The position numbers and the translations under genes are program-made. A DNA stretch of 64,000 bases from Kofleriaceae bacterium (GTDB taxonomy: Bacteria; Myxococcota_A; Polyangia; Haliangiales; Haliangiaceae), in NCBI GenBank assembly GCA_018057825.1, contig JAGPCY010000009.1, positions 124,001-188,000 of the forward strand. The letters run 5' to 3'. The notes under the pieces are model-generated. The model saw nothing but the letters and a program-made list of their open reading frames with translations, made no database searches and was not told the origin of the DNA. Shown here piece by piece: positions 29,783 to 39,373 of this stretch (position 1 is the first letter of the stretch; every line of letters begins with the position of its first letter).

Positions 29783-31382
29783 TGCTGCGGGGCGGGGCGC
29801 GGCGGCGGCCGGCATCGATGGGCGGCTGGGCGAGGGTGGCCGGAGCGTCGGGGAGGCCGGCGTCTACGGGTGGGTCCGCTTGGGTAACGGATGGGGCGAG
29901 CGGCGGCAGATCGACCGTCGGGGGCGCGTGCGGCGGTAGATCGACGGCGCCGGTAAGCGGCGGCACGGTCGCGGAGATTGACGGGGGAACGGCGGCGGGG
30001 GACGTGGGTGCGGCGGGCGCCGGGGTGGCGGCGGCGGACGGGGGCGCGGCGGCGGGCTGGCCGCCGTGCCCGCCGGCGTCGCGGGTGAGGATGATCGCGA
30101 GGGTGGCGGCGGTGGCGAGGGCGGCGCCGGCGGCGATGGCCAAGGCGCGACGGCGGGATGGTGGGGTTGGTACGGCGCGGAGCTGGCCGGAGCTGGCGGT
30201 GAGGGTGGTGGGCCGGGCCTGGGGGACTCCGGTCGAGGTGGGGATGCCGGCCGGGGTCGGGACGCCGGTCGAGGTCGGTAGGCCGGCGGGGTCCAGGTGG
30301 CCGTCAGTGGCGGTTACGGCGCCGGGGCGGGCCAGGGGCGCGGCGAGGGCCGGGGCGGCCTCTTCGGGGCGCGTCGCGTCTTCGGGGGCGGCGATCTCGA
30401 AGAGGCTCGGGGCGACGACGCGGGCGATGGCCTCGGCATAGGGGGTGCCGCGCATGAGGATGTCGGCGAGGGCGCGTGGGGTGGCGGGGCGAAACGATGG
30501 CTCGATGGAGATCGCGGCGTCGATGGCCTCGATCCAGGCGGGGGTGATGTCGGGCCGTGGCGGGCGCGCGGCGCGGGCCGGGAGGCCATCGCGCGCGGGT
30601 TGGGCCGGAGCTCCGCTGACGTAGTCGGCGAGCGTGGGCCGCGGTTGCCGGTGGGTCAGGATCTCACCGTAGACGTGGACCATGGCGGCGATCTCGACGG
30701 TGGGATCGGCCTCGGGGCGCACGTAGCGCGCGGCGTAGGGGTGCTCGCCGGTCAACATCTCGAAGAGGATGAGCCCGAGCGCGAACACGTCGGAGCGCAG
30801 ATCGACGGCCTTGGGCCCGCGGGTCCACACCTCCGGCGCCATATAGCGCGGTGTGCCGAGGATCCCGCCGGTCCGGGTCAGGTTGCTCGGGTCGAGGAGC
30901 GACTTCGAGATCCCGAAGTCCAGGACCTTCAACACGCCGGCGGGCCGCTCGCAGAGGAACACGTTGTCGGGCTTGAGGTCGCGGTGCAGGATGCGCTTGA
31001 CGTGCGCGGCATGGACCCCGGCGCAGAGCTGGAGCGCCCGCGGTAGGGCGTCGTCGGCGGCGAAGGGGCCAAGGGTGCGCAGGTGATCGGCGAGGGACCG
31101 GCCCTGTAGGAACTCCATCGCCACGAACATCCGACCGTCGGGGAGTCGATCGACGGCGATGATCTCGACGACGTTCGGGTGGTGGATCTGGCGCGCGAGG
31201 CGGGCCTCGGCCTCGAGCCGGGCAATCGCTTCGACGGGAGCGCCCGGGTGGACGACCTTGACCGCGACGCCGTGGCCAAGCTCGTTGGTCGCCGCGTAGA
31301 CGACACCCATGCCGCCCTCGCCGAGCTTGCGCCGGAGGACGTAGCCAGCGAGAACGCTAGTCCCCAACAACGGATCGGACAT
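29739..31382 (-). CDS. Ser/Thr protein kinase with one transmembrane helix
   Basis: A 547-aa Hanks-type kinase with all catalytic motifs: GEGGMGVVY P-loop, VAVKVV lysine, HRDLKPDNV catalytic loop, LDFGISK, and GTPRYMAPEVW activation end. After the kinase domain (residues 15-290) there is a Pro/Ala-rich linker, a single helix (ALAIAAGAALATAATLAIIL, about residues 415-435) and a low-complexity C-terminal tail rich in Pro/Ala/Asp (VDAGLPDAPATLAQPP). The topology suggests an inner-membrane signalling kinase. It is likely in an operon with the downstream-facing TPR gene (15-bp gap). Active, unlike the pseudokinase at 1-886. Confidence 0.9.
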   Translation of the reverse strand: MSDPLLGTSVLAGYVLRRKLGEGGMGVVYAATNELGHGVAVKVVHPGAPVEAIARLEAEARLARQIHHPNVVEIIAVDRLPDGRMFVAMEFLQGRSLADHLRTLGPFAADDALPRALQLCAGVHAAHVKRILHRDLKPDNVFLCERPAGVLKVLDFGISKSLLDPSNLTRTGGILGTPRYMAPEVWTRGPKAVDLRSDVFALGLILFEMLTGEHPYAARYVRPEADPTVEIAAMVHVYGEILTHRQPRPTLADYVSGAPAQPARDGLPARAARPPRPDITPAWIEAIDAAISIEPSFRPATPRALADILMRGTPYAEAIARVVAPSLFEIAAPEDATRPEEAAPALAAPLARPGAVTATDGHLDPAGLPTSTGVPTPAGIPTSTGVPQARPTTLTASSGQLRAVPTPPSRRRALAIAAGAALATAATLAIILTRDAGGHGGQPAAAPPSAAATPAPAAPTSPAAVPPSISATVPPLTGAVDLPPHAPPTVDLPPLAPSVTQADPPVDAGLPDAPATLAQPPIDAGRRRAPPRSTQPSSNDRVDDIDQ

Positions 31383-31397
31383 CGGCCGGTCTCCGGT

Positions 31398-32321
31398 CTA
31401 GAATCCACCCGCGACGACGAACCCGCCGCCGCCTGGGAACGTGGTGAGCGCGACGGCGGGGCGCGCCCCGTCGCCCTGCTCGCCCGAGCTGAGGATGAGC
31501 TTCGTGACCCCGACGCCCAGCGCGACCGCTCCGACCCCCACCAAGACTTGCCCGGCGATTCGCCGCGTATCGCCGCGCGAGAACAGATCGGCGGCGACGC
31601 GTTCATCGCGCTCGGCGCGCCCTTCGTCGTAGAGGCTCGAGCCCGACCACCAGGTGAGTCCACCGGCGCCGCCGAGGGCGACGCCGCCGCCGATGAGGGA
31701 CCACGCGAGCCAGTCTGTTCCGCGCTGCTGTGGCGGTGGCGGCGGCGGGAGTTCCGCCGTCGCTGGGATCGCAGGGGGCGTCGCCGCGACCGGCGGGTCG
31801 ACCTGGGCCGGCTTTTCGGCTTGCGCCGCAAGCGCGGCCTGGCGCTGGTTCTCGAGCGCGTCGAGCTGCTGCGAGGCTTGCGCACGGTCCATCGGGCCGA
31901 CTGTCGCGTCAGCGGCGATCGCCTCGTACGCCACGCGTGCGTCATCGAACCTCTGGTCGGCGGCGAGCCGCGACGCGGCGACGAAAGCGGCGGCGAGCTT
32001 GCGCCGCGCCGTGATGCGCGGGAGCTGCGCCTTCGGGAGCTCGGGGTCGGCCAAGAGCTGGTCGTACAACGCCAACGCGCGCGTCCACGCGCCAGCGGCG
32101 GCGTAGGACTGCGCAGCGTTCCACACCGCCTTGTTCGATGGCGAAATCCGGTTGGCCGCCTCAAAGCCCGTCGCCGCCGCCGCGAAGTCTCCGACCTTGA
32201 AGCGGGCGGCAGCCTCGTCGAGCTGTGCCGCCGCCTGCTTCGATCGGGTCTCCCATGGCGCAGCGAGAGCCGGCGCGCTCACCAAGCTGAACAGAAGCAT
32301 CGCTAGCGGGACACGAACCAT
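31398..32321 (-). CDS. TPR-containing envelope protein
   Basis: A 307-aa protein with signal peptide MVRVPLAMLLFSLVSAPALA, TPR-like helices (AARFKVGDFAAAATGFEAAN, AVWNAAQSYAAAGAWTRALA) and a helical region to about residue 165. A Pro-rich linker follows, then two C-terminal hydrophobic segments (WLAWSLIGGGVALGGAGGLT and IAGQVLVGVGAVALGVGVTK). This TPR-linker-two-helix design is common beside myxobacterial Ser/Thr kinases. It lies 15 bp upstream of the kinase gene on the same strand, so probably the same operon. Confidence 0.8.
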   Translation of the reverse strand: MVRVPLAMLLFSLVSAPALAAPWETRSKQAAAQLDEAAARFKVGDFAAAATGFEAANRISPSNKAVWNAAQSYAAAGAWTRALALYDQLLADPELPKAQLPRITARRKLAAAFVAASRLAADQRFDDARVAYEAIAADATVGPMDRAQASQQLDALENQRQAALAAQAEKPAQVDPPVAATPPAIPATAELPPPPPPQQRGTDWLAWSLIGGGVALGGAGGLTWWSGSSLYDEGRAERDERVAADLFSRGDTRRIAGQVLVGVGAVALGVGVTKLILSSGEQGDGARPAVALTTFPGGGGFVVAGGF

Positions 32322-32350
32322 GGGACCCTCCCGGCGCCGACCGTGGCGCC

Positions 32351-32677
32351 CTAGTTGCCGCGTGCGGCCGCATTCGCCGCGGTACAAGCGGCGACCTCGC
32401 GGCTGAGGCTACTCCACTCGCGTTCAAACGCCTCGGTCCGCTCCGCGGACAGCTTTGCACGGTGGTCCTCGACCCAGCGCTGAAACGCTTGCTGCTCGGC
32501 GGCGAGGTCCGCGGCACAGGTCGGGGCGGCGCATGCGCACGCCTTGTCCCTCAACGTGCGCAGCTTCGCGAGTGCCTCCTGCGCTACGTCCTCGGCCTCG
32601 CCGCAGCCCGAGAGGGGCGCCGCGAGCGCGACGGCAACGATGACGCGACGTGCATGGTGACGGAGAGTGCGAAGCAT
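32351..32677 (-). CDS. Small predicted lipoprotein, helical, Cys-rich
   Basis: A 108-aa product with lipobox VALAAPLSGCGE. The mature part is strongly helical and contains CACAAPTC, a paired-Cys motif, then coiled-coil-like Glu/Arg repeats (EAFEREWSSLSREV). It lies between the TPR gene and the 32687-33685 gene on the same strand, with a 10-bp gap to the latter. Function unknown. Confidence 0.7.
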   Translation of the reverse strand: MLRTLRHHARRVIVAVALAAPLSGCGEAEDVAQEALAKLRTLRDKACACAAPTCAADLAAEQQAFQRWVEDHRAKLSAERTEAFEREWSSLSREVAACTAANAAARGN

Positions 32678-32686
32678 GGGGCGTTC

Positions 32687-33685
32687 CTAGCGAAGTTGGC
32701 GATGGACCGCGAAGACGTTGTAGCCGGTCCCGTCGCTGAGCGCACAGTACATCGTGTCGGCGTCGCTGAAGAAGTCACAATCGCGCGGCGTGGGTTGGAG
32801 CCGGGTCAGGCTTGCCGCTTCCCGGATGTCGCCCCACGGGGCGGCGGTCGTGGCTCGAGATAGTTCGATCACCTGCGGCTGCTCGTTGTTGACCGCCGAC
32901 GACAACACGAGCTTCAGCTCATCGGCACTCACCGAGACCGCATCGTAAGCCGGCGCCCCAGGGATCGCCACGTCGGATGGATCGCCCCAGGCGGCGTCGA
33001 GGCTGGGCCGCGTACGACGCTTCACGGTCCAGGCGCCGCCGACGTAGTAGAGCGCGAGACCGCCACCGCCGACGGCTGGCGACCGAGCACTGTCAGGGAA
33101 CAAGAGCAGCGGTGCGCCCCATGGGTCGCCTAGGGCCGATCGCGTCGCGCGATGAAGTCGATTGTTGATGGTGACGTACAGCTCCAGCCCGTCCGGTGAC
33201 TCCTCAGGGCTGGTCTCGACCTCGGTCACAGTCGCAAGTGCTGGAACCCGCGCTGCAAAGCCCCATGTGCCCTGCGGGTCGTTCCGAGAGGCCATGTAGA
33301 TGTCGCCGCCACGAGAGAAGTAGAGCCGAAGATGGTCCGCGCTTGCCGATGGGGTTAACTCGTCTGCGGCTGTGTTCACGTTCAAGACGTACTCGGGTGG
33401 GCCCCACTCACCGACCGCTGGCGTCGCGTCGTCGTTGGCACCGCCGTCGGGCCCGAGTACGGCCACGCAAGCGAGACCTAGCTCGGGCGCCAACTCGCTC
33501 CACGCGAAGCCACTAGCGCAGTCGTCGGTTGGGTAAGCACACGCGTTCGTCCCAAGCGGCGAAGGCAAGCACATGCCTCCGCCGGCGAGCGTGCAGTCGG
33601 TGTTCGATAGACACGGCGCCGACTGCGGCGTCGGCGCGAAGCAGGCACCCACCGACAGTAGCCAAGTGACACGCCAAGCCTTCAT
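32687..33685 (-). CDS. Secreted protein with WD40/PD40-like repeats
   Basis: A 332-aa protein from ATG 33685 (MKAWRVTWLLSVGACFAPTP, signal with lipobox-like Cys). A Cys-rich N-terminal module (CLSNTDCTLAGGGMCLPSP) resembles the EGF-like or disulfide modules of myxobacterial secreted proteins. The rest has beta-propeller-like repeats (LRLYFSRGGDIYMASR, LELYVTINNRLHRATR, LALYYVGGAWTVKRR). It is probably cell-surface. Function unknown. Confidence 0.75.
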   Translation of the reverse strand: MKAWRVTWLLSVGACFAPTPQSAPCLSNTDCTLAGGGMCLPSPLGTNACAYPTDDCASGFAWSELAPELGLACVAVLGPDGGANDDATPAVGEWGPPEYVLNVNTAADELTPSASADHLRLYFSRGGDIYMASRNDPQGTWGFAARVPALATVTEVETSPEESPDGLELYVTINNRLHRATRSALGDPWGAPLLLFPDSARSPAVGGGGLALYYVGGAWTVKRRTRPSLDAAWGDPSDVAIPGAPAYDAVSVSADELKLVLSSAVNNEQPQVIELSRATTAAPWGDIREAASLTRLQPTPRDCDFFSDADTMYCALSDGTGYNVFAVHRQLR

Positions 33686-33749
33686 CTTGTTGATCCTAGC
33701 CAACGCGGTTCGTCTGCTGCAACCGGGTAGAGCAATGGCCGGAGATTTC

Positions 33750-34274
33750 TCACGAACGTGGGCCCATGACCGACACCATGAGGGTGAATCCGGGCGTGCG
33801 CGGATGCGTGTCAACGAGCCCGAGCTGGAAACGGTCGACTCGCGCGGTCTCAGTTGCGGGTGGCTTGCTGCGATCGAGAAGCGAGAGCAGGCGGTCGCGA
33901 ACGCGCTCTGGTGCTAGGTCCGGACTGAGGACACACTTCACGAGTTCACGAAACCGCGCTCCGTTGGCGGGCGTGCGGTCCTGGGCGGATCCAGCGACCG
34001 CGACCTGCATGCCATCGAGGCGCCGACGCGAATCGTCGCGCCAGGTCAGCGTGATGGTCATGCTGAGGCTCGGCGATTGCTGGTCCGTGAATGTCCAGGC
34101 CGCCTCATGGTTTGCGTCGAGAGTCTTGAGGCCCTGAGGCATGCAACGCGAGACGACGGCGCTTAGCCGCTCCGTGGTCGCTTCGCCTCGCCACCCGGGC
34201 GAGCCGGTATTCGAGCACGAGGCGCTCACCGCGAGCACTGCCCAGACAAGCGTCAAGACCCACCGAGGTCTCAT
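33750..34274 (-). CDS. Predicted lipoprotein of unknown function
   Basis: A 174-aa product with signal [17 protein letters not shown] (lipobox SASC). The mature part is a mixed alpha/beta domain with no recognised motif. Its ATG overlaps the stop of the upstream DUF4157 gene by 4 bp (ATGA), so the two are co-translated and the lipoprotein may work with that protein. Confidence 0.7.
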   Translation of the reverse strand: MRPRWVLTLVWAVLAVSASCSNTGSPGWRGEATTERLSAVVSRCMPQGLKTLDANHEAAWTFTDQQSPSLSMTITLTWRDDSRRRLDGMQVAVAGSAQDRTPANGARFRELVKCVLSPDLAPERVRDRLLSLLDRSKPPATETARVDRFQLGLVDTHPRTPGFTLMVSVMGPRS

Positions 34275-36457
34275 CGAGACGGCCTCCCGTCCGGTCGAAA
34301 GAGCGGAAGGTCTCGGATTCGCCAGGCGGGCACCTTAGGGGCCTCGGATGCGACCATGCCTTCCAGGTCGATGCCGGCGGGAGAGTCGATCCAGTTCACG
34401 AATCGAATCTCGACCGCCGCGTCGTCGATCCACGCCTGCGTGACCATCCTTTGTGGACCATCCACGATTCGCTCTCCTCGCACCTGTCGGTGCAGCTCTG
34501 CAACAGCGCCGAGGATAGCACGCCCGGCGCGCCGTACTTCTGGGCTAACGTCTTCCTCGTACTCAACGAGCGCGAAGGCGGGACGGGCCAGATCATCGCC
34601 GCCGGCCACCTGCACGGCGCGTTTCGTTGTGCGACGTGGGAGCCGTGGGGGCAGGATACCGCCGTCGTCCTGGCGGGACTGACCGATCGGCGCAACCTGG
34701 GACTCGAACGCCCGCAACATCGGGCCAACTCGGCCATCGATCGACTCGCGAGTGAGTTGCCGGAGCGCAGAGAGCATGTCGGCCAGCGCATGGTCGTCGA
34801 GGCTACGCAAGTCGCTCATCAGGCCGTCGAGCTGGGCTGCGCCCGCGTCGCCAATCACCGAGGTCGCCTTGATAGCCCGAACCCGCGGTCCGTTGTCCGT
34901 TGCACCATCATGAGCGAGAGGGATCGCGGTCTTTATCAGCGTCTTCATCGTCGACTGAGCGATCTTGGTAGCCGCTTCGCGCAGGGCTGTCTTCGTCGCG
35001 GCGGCGCTGGCGCTGGTGGCCATCTTCGCCAGCGGCCCGCCGCCCTTGGAGATCCCGACGCTGCCGATGGTCACGAGTGCGTCGATCAGCCACTCGGTCA
35101 CCATCTCGGCGAACTTCTCCTCAGCCTCGATAGCGGCCTTCAGTTCCTCGCGATGAGCGTTTAATACGTCCTCGAGGTTGGAAAGCGCAACGAGAGCGGC
35201 CCGAAGTACATCCTGCTCCTGGCGGGATCGCTCGGGCGCGGAGAGGTGACACTCGTCAGGGCTCGTCGACCTCGGGTCTAGGCCGTTGGCTGGATCGGAC
35301 TCGCACGGCTCATCGGCGTGGGCGCGGGCCGTCGCCTCCTCGGCTGAGGTCGGCAGGGTCCACCCGAGGGGCGCGGCGGCGACGCCAAGCTCGGCGAGCG
35401 CGTTGCCGACGGCACCCCCGCCTTTGCGGTAGCCGAGGTGGCGGACGACGGCGAAGCTCGACCGAGCGAGCTTGGTGAGCTGAACGTGGATCTCGTGCCG
35501 TGAGATCGCCTTGGCCGCGGGATCCGTCTCGGGGATCGACGCCAGGAGTTGGGCGGCCTCGGTGCCTTCCTTGAGGAAGGTCAGGAACGCGGAGGTCAGC
35601 GCGATCGGGAGCTGCGGCGTCGTCTCGAGCTGTAGCTCCATGGTGCGGGCGCGCGCGGCGGCGCGCATGAGCATGGGCCAGGCGCGTCGGAGGGGATCGT
35701 CGGGGCGACCAGAGAGATCCAACGGGGCGAGGGTGGGCTCGGCGTCGGTGTCGGCGGCGCCGTTGCCCTTGCGCTGCACGGTGGCTGCGCCGGCGGGGCC
35801 CCCACCGCCGGGGCCGTGGGCGAGTAGATCGGCGGCCGACTGGCCCGAGACGACCCGATCGGCAACGGCGTCAGCGTGGGTCTCGTAAGGGTCGCCGGCG
35901 CGACCGACGCCGCCGGCGAGGTGAACGCCGGCCTGCTGTTGCACGACGTGCGCGGCCTCGTGGGCGGCGGTGTGCAGGTCGGGCGCCGAGGCGAAGGCGA
36001 CGCGATCGCCGGTCGCGTAGGCGGTCGCGCCGATCGCAGCGGTGGCGGTCGCCGCCGGTCCGCCGATCTCAGCGGTGATCCGGCCGAGGTTGTGGTCGGG
36101 GCCGAAGGACCGCTGTATCTGATCGCGGTACGGGAGCTCGGTCGTGGCGCCGGCGACCCCTGCCGCGGCCAGGGCGTGGATCTGATCGGCGTCACCTCCC
36201 TCCCCCATGGTGTCGGAGACACGTTGCACGGGATCGAGGTGCAGCGCGAAGACGCTGGCGAAGGCCAGGTCGCCCATGGTGAGGGTCGAGGCGGACGGAT
36301 CCGCCGGGCGGTTGTCCGTCGCCGTCGCCTCCGGTGGGGTGCTATGCCTGCGCTGGACGTTGCGGGTCGTCGGCCCGCCGCCGACTCGACCGCTTGCGCT
36401 CTCCTGGGAACCGATCTCGCTACTGCCGTCCGGGCGCCGCCCGCGGTGATTCGACAT
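34271..36457 (-). CDS. DUF4157 (eCIS-core) domain protein
   Basis: A 728-aa protein. Residues 130-215 contain the DUF4157 signature: [23 protein letters not shown], then [13 protein letters not shown] (HExxH-like metal site) and [15 protein letters not shown]4157 is common in cargo or accessory proteins of extracellular contractile injection systems. The remaining about 500 residues are helical, with a hydrophobic central stretch ([20 protein letters not shown]) and a C-terminal domain of unknown type. No sheath, tube or baseplate gene lies nearby, so it is an orphan eCIS-type effector or a secreted toxin-like protein. It shares a divergent promoter region with the FHA gene. Confidence 0.85.
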   Translation of the reverse strand: MSNHRGRRPDGSSEIGSQESASGRVGGGPTTRNVQRRHSTPPEATATDNRPADPSASTLTMGDLAFASVFALHLDPVQRVSDTMGEGGDADQIHALAAAGVAGATTELPYRDQIQRSFGPDHNLGRITAEIGGPAATATAAIGATAYATGDRVAFASAPDLHTAAHEAAHVVQQQAGVHLAGGVGRAGDPYETHADAVADRVVSGQSAADLLAHGPGGGGPAGAATVQRKGNGAADTDAEPTLAPLDLSGRPDDPLRRAWPMLMRAAARARTMELQLETTPQLPIALTSAFLTFLKEGTEAAQLLASIPETDPAAKAISRHEIHVQLTKLARSSFAVVRHLGYRKGGGAVGNALAELGVAAAPLGWTLPTSAEEATARAHADEPCESDPANGLDPRSTSPDECHLSAPERSRQEQDVLRAALVALSNLEDVLNAHREELKAAIEAEEKFAEMVTEWLIDALVTIGSVGISKGGGPLAKMATSASAAATKTALREAATKIAQSTMKTLIKTAIPLAHDGATDNGPRVRAIKATSVIGDAGAAQLDGLMSDLRSLDDHALADMLSALRQLTRESIDGRVGPMLRAFESQVAPIGQSRQDDGGILPPRLPRRTTKRAVQVAGGDDLARPAFALVEYEEDVSPEVRRAGRAILGAVAELHRQVRGERIVDGPQRMVTQAWIDDAAVEIRFVNWIDSPAGIDLEGMVASEAPKVPAWRIRDLPLFRPDGRPSR

Positions 36458-36745
36458 GTCTCCTACCTTTCTGCCTCTAAATACGACGGTCCGAAAGGAA
36501 AATCACCGTTCCGCGCGGATAGGGCCAAAAATAGTTGGCATCCGCGCATTGCATGAGTTTAGTGCATGGAATTGCTCGTGTTTGAATTCGGCATGGCGCG
36601 CCGCGTTATTTCTCCAGTCTGCGCCGCTATTTCTCGCTTCTCTTGTGATTTTGCGAGCATGGCATTTCATGCGCGGATACGGACAAAAATGAAGCCTATC
36701 CGCGCATGCGGGTAGACACGGGCCGCGAGTCGCGTAGAACCGATC
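36458..36745. promoter_or_regulatory. A/T-rich divergent control region with repeated motif
   Basis: A 288-bp gap much richer in A/T than its flanks. The motif GCGGATANGGNCAAAAAT occurs at about 36517 and 36675. The latter is flanked by inverted repeats ATGCGCGGATA...TATCCGCGCAT (about 36670-36708). This looks like a regulator-binding or extended promoter element serving the DUF4157 and FHA genes. Confidence 0.6.
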
Positions 36746-37942
36746 GTGATGAGCAAGAAGCAGCGCGCAGGGGGAACCGGTGGCGGCGGCCTACCGCCGA
36801 CCGTCACAGAGGATGAGCGCATCCTCGGGGCGATGGTGGTGGCTGAGCCCGTCGCTTGGCTGTGGGTACAGCGCCCACCGGGCTTGGGCGGGCGGGATCT
36901 GGAGGTGCAGCTCCCGCTGGTCGCGGAGTTCACGATCGGGCGCGAGGGCGAGGCGAGGATCGATCGGCCGACCATCAGCCGCGTGCATGCGGTGGCGAGT
37001 CGACTCGGTCAGGGCCTCGTGGTTCGGCTGCCGGCGCTCGCGCCGAAGAACGGGATCGAGGTTCGCGGGGTCCGACTCCGCCGTGGGGAACAGGCGTCAG
37101 TTGCCCCCGGTGAAACCTGGCGCCTCGGGTCGACCGTCGTCGTCGCCTTGACCGAGGCCCAGGCGCGCGGCCGGCGCGTGCTGTCGAGCTTGCTCGGCAC
37201 CGCCCTCGCGACCTCGGTGATCGACACCGCGGCGAGGGGCGGTTCGTTCGGTGTCGTCGGCGAGGACCCTGCGATCCGGCGCGCGGTCGCGCTGGCGGTC
37301 GCAGAGGTGACGCCGCGACGGACCGGGCGGCGGGGCGAGATCTTGTCGGAAGGTGGGACCCATTTCCCGCATGACCGGGAGACGGTCCGAGACTTCGCGG
37401 ACGCTGTCAGCTCGGGGCTCGCGATCGTCGAGCAAGAGGCGGTGATGGACCTCGGGTTGAGCGCCGACGACCGCGGGGCGCTGGAGCGGTACTTGACCGA
37501 TGGCGTCCGCGCGATCCAGCTCATCTGGTGCGCGGGAACCGTCGGCGAGGTGCGAGGCCGGCTTGGGCTCGTGTCCGAGCGCCTGACCTGGGTGACCGTG
37601 CCAACGGTCGCCGAGCTGGCGCGGGCGGGAGCTCTGCCGGCGCTGTTTGAGCGCGCGTTCCGCGAGCGTGGCACGACGGTGGAGCCCGCCGAGCTGTTCG
37701 CGCGCGCGGAGCTGCGGCCAGCGACCTTGGCGGCCTACGGCTGGCCCGACGGCCTCGCCGAGTTCCAGGTCTGCGTTGCGTACATCCTGGACCAGCATGC
37801 AGGCGTAGCCGTTCAAGCGACGGCTGAGAAGGTGGGGCTCTCCCGCCATGCGCTGCGCCGCCTCGTGCAGTCCTGGCAAGGCGGCGAAGGCCCGCGGCGG
37901 CGAGGGCTGTTCGCGCGCATGTTGCGTCGGGATGAGGAGTGA
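36746..37942 (+). CDS. FHA protein with degenerate NtrC-like module
   Basis: A 398-aa protein. The N-terminal FHA domain (EFTIGREGEARIDRPTISRVHA) binds phosphothreonine. The middle follows the plan of a sigma54-activator AAA+ domain, with counterparts to GGTLFLDE (EGGTHFPHDRE), the RLxxVTVP region and a FRE/L-W-P-G segment (LAAYGWPDGLAEFQ), but it has no Walker A GESGTGKE. The C-terminus is a Fis-like HTH (AEKVGLSRHALRRLVQSW). I infer an FHA-controlled DNA-binding regulator that lost ATPase function, first in a 4-kb operon. ATG 36749 is an equally possible start. Confidence 0.75.
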   Translation: MMSKKQRAGGTGGGGLPPTVTEDERILGAMVVAEPVAWLWVQRPPGLGGRDLEVQLPLVAEFTIGREGEARIDRPTISRVHAVASRLGQGLVVRLPALAPKNGIEVRGVRLRRGEQASVAPGETWRLGSTVVVALTEAQARGRRVLSSLLGTALATSVIDTAARGGSFGVVGEDPAIRRAVALAVAEVTPRRTGRRGEILSEGGTHFPHDRETVRDFADAVSSGLAIVEQEAVMDLGLSADDRGALERYLTDGVRAIQLIWCAGTVGEVRGRLGLVSERLTWVTVPTVAELARAGALPALFERAFRERGTTVEPAELFARAELRPATLAAYGWPDGLAEFQVCVAYILDQHAGVAVQATAEKVGLSRHALRRLVQSWQGGEGPRRRGLFARMLRRDEE

Positions 37943-38190
37943 TCGCGGTGTCCCGCTGCACCTTCGAGAGGCCCCCGCCGACCGTGGCGAGCGTGCTCCT
38001 GACCGGTGCGCCGCTTCCGGAGGGAAGCCCGGACCTTTCGGGCTTGGTGATCGGTGGGCTGGCCGCGCTGGCGCGCGCGGCGACCCTGTTCAACGTCTGG
38101 ATGGTGGAGATCGGCGCGGCGCTGGCTCCACCGACGTGGGCGCGCCCCGTCGCTGGTCGCCAGCGGGGGCCGCGCCGCCTTCACGCGTGA
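37939..38190 (+). CDS. Small hydrophobic protein (83 aa)
   Basis: GTG 37939 overlaps the FHA gene stop. One predicted helix (LSGLVIGGLAALARAATLFN). No known domain. Overlap with its neighbour supports reality, but codon pattern alone is weak. Confidence 0.5.
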   Translation: MIAVSRCTFERPPPTVASVLLTGAPLPEGSPDLSGLVIGGLAALARAATLFNVWMVEIGAALAPPTWARPVAGRQRGPRRLHA

Positions 38191-38219
38191 ACTGGCGACC
38201 GAAACGACTTGGGGGGTGC

Positions 38220-38831
38220 ATGAGTCTTCAGATTGAAGAAACGTCAAAGATCGTCGCGCACAACCGCCAGACGGTCTACGCGATGACCGCGGCCCAGGCG
38301 CAGCTCGCGGCGCGCTCCTGGCTGCCACACGAGGCGCTGCGGGCGCTGGCCTACGCTGAAGCCTGCGGGCTGGTGCTCGGCGAGCTGGTCCCGCGCATGG
38401 ACGCCGTTTGGTGCGCGCGCCGCGGCGTAGAGTCGATCGTGCTCGGCGTGCGGCCCTGGGACCCGGAGGGGGAGCCGCGGTTCGCAACCGCCGTGTGCGA
38501 GGCGATCCTCTGGGATTGGCGGTACCGGATCGTGCAGCGGAGCCGCGACCGCGGCGATCGACTGAGTGACGCACAGATCGGCAATCTCGACGGGGTGCTG
38601 GCGATCGCGAACTTCGCCGGGCGCGGGGCCGGGGTGATCCGCTTTCGTCACTCGGCGGGAGGATTCAGCGACGCCGTAGGGCCGTACTTCAGGGACGTGC
38701 GCGATTGGCTGGCGCTCATCGCGAGCGGCGCGACGTGCGGGGTGGTGCCACCGTCGGCGCCGCTGTTCATCGAAGGGGCGACGTGTCACCGGCCGTGCGG
38801 GACGGTAGCGGGGGAGCGGACGACGCCATGA
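38220..38831 (+). CDS. Hypothetical protein in FHA operon
   Basis: A 203-aa protein from ATG 38220, preceded by GGGGGG at the ribosome-site position. It is mostly helical with central LRALAYAEACGLVLGELV and AVCEAILWDWRYRIVQ. No recognised family. Its stop overlaps the next start (ATGA). It is likely part of the same transcription unit as the FHA regulator. Confidence 0.65.
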   Translation: MSLQIEETSKIVAHNRQTVYAMTAAQAQLAARSWLPHEALRALAYAEACGLVLGELVPRMDAVWCARRGVESIVLGVRPWDPEGEPRFATAVCEAILWDWRYRIVQRSRDRGDRLSDAQIGNLDGVLAIANFAGRGAGVIRFRHSAGGFSDAVGPYFRDVRDWLALIASGATCGVVPPSAPLFIEGATCHRPCGTVAGERTTP

Positions 38832-39373
38832 ACCCGCGTGAGACACCGGGGCAGACGTGCGCACCGCCGCCCGCCGATCGGGGCGCGGCGGCGAGGGAGC
38901 TGTATGCGCTCGCGACCGCCGATGAGCTGCGGCGGGCGCTCGTGGCCGTGGCCGCGATGCTGGGTGGGCCGCACTGCGCGATCGCGGGGCGGGGCGCCGA
39001 GGAGTGGGTCTTGCTCGCGGCGGCGGACCTCTTGTTTGACGGGCGCCCGCTGGTCGCGGGCTTGCCGCTGTGGGTCGCGCTACGCGATCGCGCGGCCGAG
39101 CACATCATGGCCTTCCGACCGAAGCCGGCGGACAGCGCCATGAGCGACTTCCGGGCGCTCGAGAGCCGGGTGATCGCGCGAATGGTCCCGCAACGGCTCG
39201 ACGTCGCAGGCGACCGCGTGCTCCGGGCGCTATGCGATGGGACCACGCGGACCGACGAGATCGCCGCTCTCTGCGACCTGAGCGTCGTCGAAGTGCTTGC
39301 GGCGCGGCGGGCGATCGCGATGACGGCGGAAACGGTGAGCGCCGAGGTGAAGGGCGGTGCGCGCCGTGTCTAG
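38828..39373 (+). CDS. Hypothetical protein with C-terminal HTH-like segment
   Basis: A 181-aa protein coupled by ATGA overlap. The last 60 residues (DRVLRALCDGTTRTDEIAAL then CDLSVVEVLAARRAIAM) look like a winged-helix or HTH. The N-terminal part is unrecognised. A possible regulator of the element. Confidence 0.6.
   Translation: MNPRETPGQTCAPPPADRGAAARELYALATADELRRALVAVAAMLGGPHCAIAGRGAEEWVLLAAADLLFDGRPLVAGLPLWVALRDRAAEHIMAFRPKPADSAMSDFRALESRVIARMVPQRLDVAGDRVLRALCDGTTRTDEIAALCDLSVVEVLAARRAIAMTAETVSAEVKGGARRV

Noticed and set aside
29333-29815. 160-aa minus-strand frame between the kinase and the cas operon
   Set aside because: No ribosome site, overlaps the kinase 3' end, promoter and hairpin, and has no recognisable protein features.
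33700-33735. tRNA-like GGGTAGAGCAATGG sequence
   Set aside because: No acceptor, anticodon or T arms around it; a chance match.
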